From the NCBI GenBank assembly GCA_008921705.1, contig VFFE01007631.1, positions 2,078,071 through 2,142,070 on the forward strand: a DNA stretch of 64,000 bases, written 5' to 3'. Under the pieces are notes generated by a model. The model had not been told where the DNA came from, made no database searches, and saw only the letters and a list, made by a program, of their open reading frames with translations. Below are positions 53,353 to 64,000 of this stretch, one piece after another (position 1 is the first letter of the stretch; each line of letters opens with the position of its first letter). This stretch comes from Burhinus oedicnemus (Eukaryota > Chordata > Aves > Charadriiformes > Burhinidae). A program made the translations under genes and the position numbers.

Positions 53353-56315
53353 TTATAGGCTTTTGATTTATATCCTGTGAAAACAGCAGTTATTTACAAA
53401 CAGTACATTCTCACATAATTTGTTTATTTTAATGAAAATAATACAAAAGCCCCACTGCAATAAGTATATAGGATAGATCACTGCTTTAAACTCTGCAGTA
53501 ATTACTACTTCATAAGTTCACAAAATCTAGATTAAGAAATAAACAACCTAATAAACTACGGCTTTTGACTGTTGGTTTCTTTTTCCTGTATTACATTCAT
53601 GATTTCAAGCTTTTATCCAGAGTGCCTAGAATTTCTTCTACTTTATTTGTAAATATACTAAAATGTTCCGTTTAGCTGTGTGATTTGGTGAAGATTTGCT
53701 GAATATTATGTTACTTCTAATAAAGGGTAGAAAATCCAATGTAATCTGATACTTACTCCTTCCATTACAAATTCATTCAGTAGCTTTTGAACTTTCGTCC
53801 TGCTTGCTCTTATGAGTCATGTTATGATAACACCATAGTTTCTATTGGAAATCAAGTCCGTACTCTGTTAGGACTTTGTACTGTAAGAGAACACCCTCTC
53901 TAAACTGCCTGCCAGTTGATGTTAGCAATTTTTTTCTTCTCTCTCTCTCCCAGCTGCCACCAAGAGCTAAGAATTTATGTATTGTTTGCTTACCCTTGGT
54001 GAAACCTGTCTTCTTCTTCAACCAAGCGTCAATTCACTTAGCCTGGGGCTTCAAATCAGCAAGTCTCACTTCCAAAGAGAATACCTGAGCTGGATTTTTA
54101 TGGGACATGTAGGCTCTTGCTGCATCTTAGGGAAGTCTTCTTTAGGTGGAGGGCCTCAGAGGTTTGGGCCAGAGCTCAAGACTCGCACATACCTGGAGTG
54201 TGTTAATAAAAATAAAAATCAAATTTATAGTGAGGTATAGGCAACATACAAGGTTAGTGAATCAGACACAGATTTACTAGTAAGGAAGTATTGACACTTC
54301 CTGCTGTGGCATACATCTCACAAAAAAGCAATGGGTGAGGGCAATGACATGGCCACTCTTAGCCATCCATTTCTTGGATGTATCTGATGCTGATGTAAAC
54401 TTTGAAACAGGCGTTACTGGCTGATAAGCTCCTGAGAAATGCCCCTGAACAATTGCAGGTGACACAAATAATGCTTTTTGTTTGAATGAATGCCCATGTG
54501 CTTTTTGGGTATTTGTTCATCTCTAATTGCCTACAGCCCTTTCCCACCTCACGTGTGTTGAACTGCCTTGGTAAAACCAAAGGAGCTAGAGGATTCGATT
54601 TCAAGGTCTCTCCCAGAGTTTCTACACAACAGAGACACTAGTAATTGAAGCTTAGCATTATCCAACTCTTAGCACTTGGAAGCATTGGCTCTGGGGTTTG
54701 TTTCCTTTCTTCCTGTCCATCTCCCACCTTTCTAAAGGATAAGGTATCAAAACAGATTATCCTCTTTTAAATTATGTCACTGATGGGATATAACAACAAT
54801 ACACATCTTTCACACCCCCTTCTCCCTGCCTGAAATGAAGGAGTAAGAGGAGGCTATGGGCTTCCATTGCCTTTAGTGAATCTGCAGGATCAGTGGGGAT
54901 CTGTTCTGCTTTTATGAACACATGTGCAATCTCAAAATATAAACATCTGAAATTAGAGTGAGTTAGTTATTTAGTAACACTCTGCTGTGCAAACGTCTCT
55001 CTCCTTTATCATTTTCAAAGCACCATACAAACACTACATTGTAGCTATAATGATCAGTGGTAATTTTACCTAGACCTTTATTTTGCAGTTTGAACATGCA
55101 TTTACCTATTTTATTGATCCATAAGCTGAAGCCAAAGGAGGAAAAAAGCCCAAGCTATCTCTGTTAAAGCCAATGAGGAGGGTCTGTGCTGCTTTTAGAA
55201 CAAATTTGATCAGATTATGAGCATCTTGCCTGAGGCCATTCAATAAGTAGTTTATACAGGTAGGAGCGGAGCAAAGGCATCATACATTCTATAATAATTG
55301 TGTTCTAACTGCTCAAAAAGGAAAGCATAGCATTAAATGTGTCTTTTGTTAATGTCCTTTCAGCAGCAACAAACACAGCAAAATGTAATTTTTTTTTTTT
55401 CATGAAGCAAACCATGTTTTAATTTTTTTCTTTTGGTTTTCTAATGTTGAAGGCATTCTTAAAGATATATGGTCAAATACATCCTTTATGCAGTTGGAAA
55501 TTAAGTGTATCTGTCAATGGAGTAATGTATCATGCATTTTCACTGGTGTATCAGAGAGCAAGGTTTGGCCCTTTTAATGTCAAAAAAGAAACAAGTGCTC
55601 TTAACTGAATAAAACTGGATAAAATCTAATGGTAATCTGTTTGTTAGTGGTTTTAACGCTGAGCTGTAGATTTGGAATAAAGAATAAATGATTCCTGATT
55701 TCCATATGGCCATAAAGGAGATATTTAAGTAAAAAAAACAAACCAAAACAAAAAACCCAAAGATGTTTTTTCTTTGTGCCTTTTTTGTCTGCCTGTACTT
55801 TATAAAGGGAAGAACTTTAGGTGGTAAGGATGATGTTGTGTTTGCTTTTGATAGTCAAAGTGGGTTGAGCTTTTCGTTCCATCTGTAGACTCCAGTGAGG
55901 TACCTGAGGCAGTATGAGTAGAAGGTGGAAAAAGAATCTCTTCAAGAAGATTCAGAAATAATTTTGGTAAGTGTGTGTTTCCTTGCTTGGTTTGACAGTT
56001 TTATTTCTTTGTAGTGCCACTGGCTATTGCTGTCTTTGATTCTCCTAACTCAACATACTGCAGTAAAGCACTTAATACCTTACAGAATCTGAAATTGTTT
56101 TTACTCAGGCAAAATGGGGGGTGGGGGAGGAGAAGCAACAAAGATGGTGGATTTAGTAACAGCTACAACTAGCTCTTTACAGGGCTTTGAGTTTTGGTTC
56201 CTGTTGGGTCCCTGTGATAATTTAGATTTAAGCAACAGAAGACTGGAGAGGTGGTGACGTGAAAGCCTCAAGGAAGAACAGGGAAACAAGCTGAGGCAGG
56301 TTAGGCAGTAAGAAG

Positions 56316-56337
56316 ATATATATATATATATATATAT
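56316..56337. repeat. (AT)11 microsatellite
   Basis: An uninterrupted AT tract of 22 bases, followed by GCGG. It is prone to cruciform formation and length variation. Confidence 0.95.
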
Positions 56338-56689
56338 GCGGCAGAAAGAAAAAAAACAGCGTGATAATACTTGTCTACATCAATATACTTGTTGAGTGAA
56401 TTTTTTTTTTTAATTTCTTTTTTTCAAAGCCACATATAATTGTTTCAGATCTGCTGTGTGGCTTTTGATGCCATGCGTCTACTTAGATCTCTTCTTTTTC
56501 TGATAGCACACTGCTCAATATATGCACAGCAGTGTGGGAAGTAGTGTGTCAGAGCTGCCAGACTGTGTCCCAGTCTTTTAAAGTAGTTGGGAAGTATGTG
56601 TAATATCCTGGGTTGCACAGAGAAGCCAGAATGGAAAAAAACACTTCCATCATTAGCTTCGGGTTCTGTACCTTCTGAATTGATTCTTT

Positions 56690-56742
56690 AAAAAAAACCA
56701 AAACAAAACAAAAAAAACCCCAAAAAACAACTACAAAAAACC
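56690..56742. repeat. A-rich (AAAAC-type) low-complexity block
   Basis: A-runs are broken by single or paired C in an irregular aaaac/aaacc pattern. No adjacent retrocopy is seen. Confidence 0.75.
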
Positions 56743-58212
56743 CACTTGGAAGTCTTAGGCCAGGACGAGATGGTTATGGTAGGCGTGAAGTTGGTCATAA
56801 GCAAAAATAGTGGTTCTTTGTCACATGGTAACTGTATTGTGCTTGGAATTGCTGTTCTCCATACTAATAGAGGAGTGCTCCCCTAAGTGCAGGTGATGAG
56901 AGTAAATTTTTTGTTGTTTTCTGGACTCTTATTGGAGTTTATGTATAGGAAAACTTGATGGAAGGGAAATGTACCCCCTAGGCTTGGGAGTCTCATGTAA
57001 ATATTTTGTTTGGGTTTTTCTGTTATTAATGAAATAATTAAGAGCAAAATTTTATTTCATTCTTCCATCAGCCCTGTATTCAAGAAATCAGGAGAAAGGG
57101 GAGAGGCACCTATTTGGCTCTGGGCACAACAGTGGCAGTACTGGCTGTATGGATATCACTTACGTGCTGCTTAAATTTGGACCTCAGGAGTTTGACAAGG
57201 TGCTAGGAGGTGGGGAGTGCTGTGATTCTCCTCATGCAGCTCTAGGCTGGTGGGATGATATCACTGACATATTCGACAAAGGGTTGTATATTCGACCATT
57301 GTAATTTTCTCACTCTGTATGTTGAGGAGAGAAATACTGGGTATCTCCAAAGCTTTATGAGGAGCTACTACTGTTTCTGACCCTGCTGTCTCATTTGCAT
57401 ACTGTTTTAAGAGCTCTGGCAGAGCTATTAACAAAGCTTTTTACAAGGTGAGGGAGAAAGAAAATGAAACTCATGCAATAGCAGAGAAGAAAAGGCAGAG
57501 AGAGAAAGCCTGGGGGGAAGAAGGAAGACGAATATGCCATTTGGGGATTTTTGAGACAATCTGCCTTCTGAGGGAGGCTGGGCTCAGCACGTGCTTTGCT
57601 CTGTTACTCAAAACTCAGAGCTGTTTTGAAATTACAAGCCTATGTCATATGACTGTGCATATGACATGTCTGCCCTGCTACACTTGCATCTCCTTCGAGG
57701 GTCTCTGCCGCTATGATCTCCTCCTAACTAAGCAAAGCACATAGAAAATAATGCACCTAGTTACCACTGCCAAATAACTGTAAATTTTGAAACCAGCTCA
57801 TATCCGCTCTGTAAGTCATTCTATTCTAATTTAGACCTAATGCACCACATAGAAGATAGGGCAACGCTTCTGTTGGCTTAAATGAAGCAGTCCATTAAGT
57901 AGACCTATCTATGGGTGTAAATCCAAGCCTACATTACTGTGGCAGTAAACAGCTCTGGATTTCTCTACAACTTGGTAAAGCTTTAATTCATTTTTTTTCC
58001 CTCTTCCATGGGGGAGTGTGGACCTACAATTATGCTGGAAATCAAGATTACACAAACTTGCAGTTGATGCCCGTTGTGTGGTCTCTGGCCAAATCTCTTG
58101 GTGTATTATCCGTAGACTCTTCTGCCAAAATCCTGACTATTACAAGCTGAGTCTAAAAAAATGGAATTCCTGTAGTTAGTCCCCAAGTCATTAGGTACCT
58201 TAAGTGCATGTA

Positions 58213-58247
58213 ATACCTATTGTAATATGTAATATTACAATGTGTAT
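58213..58247. repeat. AT-rich inverted repeat
   Basis: attgtaata (58219-58227) and tattacaat (58233-58241) pair perfectly over 9 bp with a 5-base loop. The stem resumes outside a small bulge with atac/gtat (58213-58216 and 58244-58247). Confidence 0.6.
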
Positions 58248-61200
58248 GTAATACATATCTGAGGATAGCAGGGTATTAAAATTCATGCTGTTATTTATTG
58301 GTGGTGGTGGTGTGTACATATGTGATACAGGATATGACTGAATAGCTAGCACAAGATAATGAATTCTGAAAAGTTCTAGAATAAAACTATGGTTGCTTGC
58401 CTCTTACAAGCAATCATAACTTTTGCCAAGAAAGCAGACTTCTCTTTTACAGTATATCTCTGCTCTCAGCAGTAAGAAGAGAGAATATATAAACTATGTA
58501 ACAGCCAAGGGGCTTAATATTCAGTTTTGCTACAACAGATTTTGTAAGGAAGGGAGGGAGTGGTTGGGGGGAACATTCTGCTTCCTTTGCTCTTTCAGAG
58601 TTATAACTTTGGAAAATGAAAACCTTTATTCTCTTTGCTGTAATGCTTTTGATATTGGTACTGCTAGGCAAGAGTAATCTTCACTTACCCGCTTCATGCA
58701 TCAGTGAAGTTTTTCATGGCAGTACCTGTGCAATTAGTTAATACTTCTGAAATTTTCAGTGTCCAGTGGTGGGACACAAGTAAGAACTTGTGAGCTTAAA
58801 AAGTGCAACAAAGGGTAGAACCCAACTAGATGATATGTGAATTAGCGAACCAGTTTGACATTCAGATCAAATGAAATAAGCAGGTAGCAGAATTGTGAAG
58901 TTTTTCCTCTGAGACACCTAAGTGAATAAAACCTAATTTGAATCTCTTTATTAAAGTAACAGTTTGCAGATGACATTCAGCCTTCTAGGCTGCCAAAGGC
59001 TTGGTATGAAATCTAACTATGTTTGATTCTGAAGAGGTCTTGAACTAAGGGTCCTGCCCACAGGAAACTGTCTGAACAAGAAGGCTTCAAGGTATTGAGA
59101 GGTGGTGGTTGTCCTGCAGGCTATCCTGTCAAAACACGACCAAGATACAGAAAGTGAATGCTTTGTAGTTTTGAGCAGGGGGAGAAGAGGGAGAAAGGAT
59201 AGGAAGAGATTGATACAAAAGTTTGGGGAGGCTTTGATGGAACCTCAGCTATAGGCACTTGTTTCTAAGATGAATGCCTTAGAAGGCCAGGGGGAACTAA
59301 CAAGAGGGTGGGTGGAGGAAGGAGGGCTTGCTGGTTTCTGTGGACAAGGCATCAATCCCTTTTCCTCATGGCCTTCACACTCTCTTGTCCTTTCCCTTCT
59401 TTTTAGTCAAAATTACTAAATGGCAGTTACACTACTGCTTCAGAAGTGAAATACAACTAAAGCCAGGGGAAGAAAGTATGATAGCGATACACCCCTACAT
59501 CTATTCATCTGACCGAAGACTCTGACAGCCAGTTTCCCAGCTGCTCCAAAGCAGCAGGTGTCTCAGGGTGCTCAAAAAGGCTGACGACTATAAATTTTCC
59601 AAAAATCTATGAATATGTCTGTACCCATAACATAAGTTAAAGATTCATTGTGAGAAATCTGATATATTCTTTATTCAGTTATTTTCCCCACCCACAGTGG
59701 GACAGCTTCTGCTGCTTAAAAATGAAAGTGAGAGTGGCAGGTGAGATGGGAGAGATATTTTACATACCTGACACCTAGTTAATTTTTTACATCTGAAAGT
59801 CATGTACATGTTTTGAGTGCTCCATTCGTTGAAAGGTGATTCATCAGCTAGGCTAGTTTAATATCTGTTTCCCACTAGGTATCCACAAAAAAACCCCCCA
59901 TGATTTGTACCCAGTGTACTTTGAGGTAACAAGTTACACTCTGTGCTCTGCCTAAAGTGTGAATAGTAATACTTGGAAATGTCTGTTTTATATAAGACAT
60001 GGAGAATGTTCTGTGAACCACAGATAAAAGGTTCTGAAGATGTAAAACAAAGAATGTTTTAAATACTGAATGCTACCCTGTTTGCCTGGCAGTGAAACTG
60101 CCTGCATTTTTCATCTGGACAAATAGTCAAGAAGTTGGAAGAAGTAATAGAAGACAACTGAAACAAGCCTCATGTTTTCAGGCTTTAGTCTTCTTGGGAA
60201 CATTAACCAGCCTGATACCTGCTGAAAAGTTAACACAGAAGGGCACAAGCAATCCAGGAGGTTTCTGGAGTGTATTGATGATAACTTCCTGATGCAGCTG
60301 GTGGAGGACCTGACAAATGACACTCTGTTGGGCCAGATACCTACAAATGAGGAAGAACTTATCAGGAATATGAAGGCAGGGGCACTGGCTGCACTGACAA
60401 TGAGGTGCCAGAGTTCAAGATATTGAGAGAAAGAAACAAGGCAAATAGCAGGATCACAACCCCTGGACTTCAGAAGAGCAGATTTTTGGCCTGTTTAGGA
60501 GTCTCCTTGGAATAATGCTGTGGGATACAGTCCAAAGGATCTGCTTGGGGTTTTTTTTGTTTTCTTCTTAAGGTTCACCTCCTCCAGGCTCAAGAATAGT
60601 CCATCCCAACATGCAGGAAGTCAAGCAAACATGGTAGGAGGCCTGCATGTATGAACAATGATCTCCTGATGAAATTAGACATAAAACACAAGTGTACACA
60701 AGGTGCAAGAATCTCAGGTGACCCAGGAGGAGTATAGAGACCAAATGTGCAGGGAGAGGGTCAGGAATGCCAGAGCCCACCTAGAATTGAATCTGGCAAG
60801 TGACCTTAAGAGCAACAAGAAGGGCTTCCTCCAGGTGTATCAGCATCAGAGGGAAGACCAAGAAAAACATGGGCTCGCTGCTGAATGGAGAAGAGGACCT
60901 GATGACAAATGGCATGGAAAAGACTGACGTGCTCAATGCCTCCTTTGCTGTGATCTTTACTGGTAAGACTTGTCTTCATAAATCCCAGGCCCCTGAGACC
61001 AGTGGGAAAGTATAGAGGAAGGAAGACTTACTTTGGTGGATGAGGATCAGGTTAGGGGATTTTTAAACAAACTGGTCATGCACAAATCCATGGGGCTAGA
61101 TGGGATGCATCCATGCATGCTGAGGAAGATGGCTGATGTCATTGTGTGGCCACTTTTGATCTTTGGAAGGTTGTACTGATAAACGGAGGTTCCTGAGGAC

Positions 61201-61765
61201 TGGAAGAGAGTGAATGTTGCTCCCGTCTTCAAGAAGGGCGGGAAGGAAGACCTGGGAAACTGCAGGCTGGTCAGCTTTACCTTGATCCCTGAGAAGCTGA
61301 CAGAGCAAATAATTCTGGAAACCATTTCCAAACATATCAAGAATAAGAAGGTGATTGAATTAGTCAGCATGGATTTATGAAGGGGAAATTATGCCTGAAT
61401 TGCATGATAGCTTTCTGCCTGAAATGACTGATTGGTGAATGCAAGTAGATGATCAGTGGATGTTTATCTCCATCTTATTAAAGCTTTCAACACTGTCTCA
61501 CAAAAACTCCTCACAGACAAAATAATGAAGTATTGACTAGATAAGTGAATAGTGAGGTGGACTGAAAACTGATTGAATTGTGAGGCTCAAAGGGTTGTGA
61601 TCAGTAGCATGAAGTACAGCCAGACAGCAGTCGCTAGTGGTGTACCCCAGGGGCTCATACTGGGCCCAATACTTTTTAATAGCTTCATTAATCACCTGAT
61701 GATGGGGTAGAGTGTAAGCTCAGCAAGCTTGCTGATGATACAAAACTGGGAAGAGTGGTTGATAA

Positions 61766-62555
61766 ATCACAGAATCATAGAATGGTAGGGGTTGGAAGGG
61801 ACCTTCAGAGACCATCAAGTCCAACCACACTGCCAAAGCAGGTTCACCTGGAGCAGGTTGGACAGGAACGCATCCAGACTGGTTTTGAAAAGCTCCAGAG
61901 AAGGAGACTCCACAACCTCTCTGGGCAGCCTGTGCCGGTGCTCTGTCACCCTCAAAGTCCTGTCCATGGGCACCACTGAAAAGAGTCTGGCCCCATCCTC
62001 TTGATACCCACCCACCCTTTAGATATTGATAAGCATTGATGAGATCCTCTCTCAGTCTTCTCTTCTCCAGGCTAAACAGACCCAGGTCTCTCAGCCTTTC
62101 CTCCTCATAAGAGAGATGCTCCAGTCCCTTGATCATCTTCATAGCCCTCCTCTGGACTCTCTCCAGTAGTTCCTTGTCTTTCTTGAACTGGGAAGCTCAG
62201 AACTGGCCACAGTACTCCAGATGTGGTCTCACCAGGGCCAAGTAGAGGGGCAGGATAACCTCCCTCGACCTGCTGGCCATGCTCTTTTTTATGCATCCCA
62301 GGATACCCTTGGCCTTCTCGGCCACAAGGACACATTGCTGGCTCACGCTCAACTTGTTGTCCACCAGGACTCCTGGGTCCCTCTCTGCAGAGCTGCTTTC
62401 TAGCAGGTCAGCCCCTAATCTGTGCTGGTGCATGGAGTTATTCCTCCCTTGGTGCAGGACCCTACATTTGCCCTTGTTGAACTTCATTAGGTTCCTTTCC
62501 GCCTGACACTCTAGCCTGTCTCCCATTAGTTGATAGTCATCTCCCATTTGGAGGG
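61766..62555 (-). mobile_element. Younger CR1 LINE (minus strand) inside the plus-strand CR1
   Basis: Read on the minus strand, this starts 5'-truncated at about 62530-62555 within the reverse-transcriptase region. It passes RNLMKFNKGKCRVLH, RNNSMHQHRLGADLLES, SQQCVLVAEKAKGILGCI and SREVILPLYLALVRPHLEYC, then [18 protein letters not shown] and [16 protein letters not shown], and [20 protein letters not shown]. It ends at 61766 with the tail ACCATTCTATGATTCTGTGA. Its frames are better preserved than those of the host copy, which fits a later insertion. The minus frame at 62197-62919 fuses this element to antisense host sequence and is not a gene. Confidence 0.92.
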
Positions 62556-63146
62556 ACCTAAGCAGGCTGGAGAAGTGGGCAGAGAAGAACAGAAACTCAA
62601 CCAAAGGATGTGCAAAGTCCTGCACCTCGGCAGAAATAACCTCATGTGCTAGTACATGCTGGAGACTTACCCTGGGAGTTTTGCAGAAAAAGACCTGGGG
62701 GTCCTGGTGGACGCCAAGGTGAAGATAAGCCAGCAATGTGCCCTTCTGGCAAAGACGACCAACAGCATTGTGGCCTGCATTAGGAAGAATGTCACCAACG
62801 AATTGAAGGAGGTGATCCTTTCCCTCTACCCAGCCTTGGTGAGACCACATCGGGAGTGTTGTGTCCATTTCTGCGTTTCCCAGTACAAGAGAGACATGGA
62901 CATACAGGATTGAGTCCATTGAAGGTCCACTAAGGTGATTAAGGGATTAGAGCATCAGTCATGTGAGAAGAAGCTGTAAAAATTGAGATTATTTAACCTT
63001 GTGTGTATCTTTCTTACCAATGTGTATAAATGCCTCTTGGGAGGAAGTAAAAAGATGGAGCCAGACTCTTCTCAGTGGTATCCTGTGAAAGGCCAAGAGG
63101 CAATAGGTGTGAACTGAAACACAGGTAAATTCCATTTAAGCACATT

Positions 63147-63166
63147 AAAAAACAAACAAACAAAAA
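63147..63166. repeat. A-rich AAAC repeat within the CR1 3' part
   Basis: A short run of A broken by single C (aaacaaacaaac pattern) interrupts the decayed C-terminal region of the older CR1. Confidence 0.7.
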
Positions 63167-63368
63167 ACTCATTACTGAGAGAGTGGCTTTCCACTGGCTT
63201 GGTTCCCAGGCAGTTTGTGGAGTCTCCTTCCTTGGAGATGTTCTCTGTTCGGTTAGCCTTCATCTTGAGCAACCTTGCTTTAATATACTCTGTTTTGACC
63301 AAGGGGGTTGGACTAGAAAATTTCTAGAGGTCCCTTTCAACCTCAACAATTCTTTGTGTGAGTCTGTG

Positions 63369-64000
63369 AAACTGAAATATATCCACCACAGGAACCAGAA
63401 CCGCTCTGAAGTCTCATGAAAATGATACTAATTATAGCATTGGAACATAAAACTATAAATACAACTAAGTGATGTGTTTTCCATACTTTTAAGAATTAAT
63501 AAGCGTCCTGATCTTTCTGTCAATAGCTGAGTCCCAATGTCTGCCTGTGAATGGACTGTGAATGGAGTTTGCGGAGTTGGCAGGATTGCAAGCACTTTGA
63601 AGAAAAGAGATAAAAATTCCTACCCCATCAGAGATATCCTACCTACATCAGAGAGATTTTTAATCTAGCTGGTAGCTACAATGTTGAAATTCTCATTATA
63701 GGCTCTTTGAAGATGGTAACAGAAAATAAAAAGAAAAAAAGAGTTAAAACAATGTATAGTACAGTGGGCAATAAAATAACTTTTAAAATGTTAAGCACGA
63801 TCAGATTTTTTAAATACAGGTATATTATGTGCATGTCATGGACTAAGAACTGTTTATGACGTGCACATGACACGCTAATATCAACTGACATGCTAACATT
63901 TCGGTCAGCATGGTCAAACTGGTGATGCTTGTCTTGGATCTAGTCCCTGGGACTCTTTCTGGTGTGTACAGTTTTCCTTATAGGAGGTAGGAAATGGTTA
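63369..64000. other. Intergenic DNA at the right edge, with a 15-bp hairpin
   Basis: No gene is seen. A hairpin at 63825-63870 is listed separately. Just after it, tgacacgctaatat (63868-63881) and tgacatgctaacat (63887-63900) form an imperfect direct repeat 19 bases apart. Confidence 0.7.
63825..63870. repeat. 15-bp inverted repeat (hairpin)
   Basis: The arms 63825-63839 (ttatgtgcatgtcat) and 63856-63870 (atgacgtgcacatga) pair over 15 positions with two G-T wobbles, around a 16-base loop. No repeat family or RNA class is recognised. Confidence 0.65.

Larger units (their letters stand above)
50561..60099. other. Intergenic DNA, no confident gene
   Basis: This is AT-rich sequence between the second CR1 and the CR1 composite. 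The only frame that reads like protein is the minus-strand one at 52945-53352, listed separately. Simple repeats at 56316-56337 and 56690-56742, a hairpin at 58213-58247 and a purine-rich stretch at about 59170-59330 are present. Nothing else is recognised. Confidence 0.7.
60100..63368 (+). mobile_element. Older CR1 LINE (plus strand), split by an antisense CR1
   Basis: This is a long CR1 ORF2 remnant in two pieces, about 60100-61765 and 62556-63368. Fragments appear in canonical order: a decayed end of the endonuclease domain near 60180-60260, then TNEEELIRNMKAG near 60340-60380 and LDFRRADF near 60460-60490. Next come the pre-RT linker (QVTQEEYRD at about 60712-60738), KSMGLDGMHP-like near 61085-61115, SGVPQGLILGPILFN near 61636-61680, and the catalytic LADD at 61728-61739. 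After the interruption it resumes with RLEKWAE near 62560, [11 protein letters not shown] near 62680-62712 and EVILSLYPALVRPH near 62812-62852. It ends with a 3' terminus GGTTGGACTAGAAAATTTCT and CCTTTCAACCTCAACAATTC. Many stops and frameshifts make it inactive. Confidence 0.92.

Noticed and set aside
57448..57744. 98-codon plus-strand frame starting MREKENETHAIAEKKRQREKAW
   Set aside because: The charged start comes from a purine-rich A/G stretch; the rest is unremarkable and no family is recognised.
62197..62919. 240-codon minus-strand open frame
   Set aside because: The first part is antisense to the older CR1 and the second part is the younger CR1 reverse transcriptase. The fusion is a by-product of the nested arrangement.
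1..64000. CRISPR array, operon, phage, retroviral LTR pair, tRNA or rRNA genes
   Set aside because: No regularly spaced repeats, no ribosome-binding-site-led gene strings, no paired LTR ends and no cloverleaf or rRNA sequence was found; the window is vertebrate nuclear DNA.

Overview
This is a stretch of vertebrate nuclear DNA, almost certainly from a bird. It is AT-rich with large introns and consensus splice sites. The only recognisable interspersed repeats are CR1 LINEs with the short 3' tail typical of birds (variants of ATTCTATG), and there are no SINEs. Nothing bacterial, viral or plasmid-like is present.

The one gene I can name is CBLB (E3 ubiquitin ligase CBL-B) on the minus strand. 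Its first coding exon lies at 17430-17576 and its second coding exon at 7991-8241. Joined, they encode the first 132 residues plus two bases of codon 133, which covers the N-terminal tail and most of the four-helix bundle of the Cbl tyrosine-kinase-binding domain. The rest of the gene (end of the helical bundle, EF-hand, SH2, RING, proline-rich tail, UBA) lies beyond the left edge. A CpG island at about 17775-18545, interrupted by a 20-N assembly gap, is the likely promoter and non-coding first exon.

Layout: 1-7990 is part of the intron after the second coding exon. 8242-17429 is the intron between the two coding exons. 17577-18545 holds a short 5'UTR piece, the first intron and the CpG-island promoter. 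18546-64000 is upstream intergenic DNA in which I find no convincing gene. That 45 kb carries three CR1 loci: a 5'-truncated copy at 44165-45318, a short 3' end at 50330-50560, and a composite at about 60100-63368 in which an antisense CR1 is lodged inside an older sense CR1. It also holds simple repeats, several good inverted repeats, a C-rich tract able to form a G-quadruplex on the minus strand, and two small CpG-dense patches (32630-32860 and 39211-39541) that stand out from the CpG-poor surroundings.

I looked for an undescribed system and did not find one that the sequence supports. The best leads are the near-symmetrical inverted CR1 composite, an unexplained 135-codon open frame at 52945-53352 (minus), the shortened CBLB N-terminus, the double-function splice site at the start of the second coding exon, and the two CpG patches. 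All are modest, and each comes with a test.
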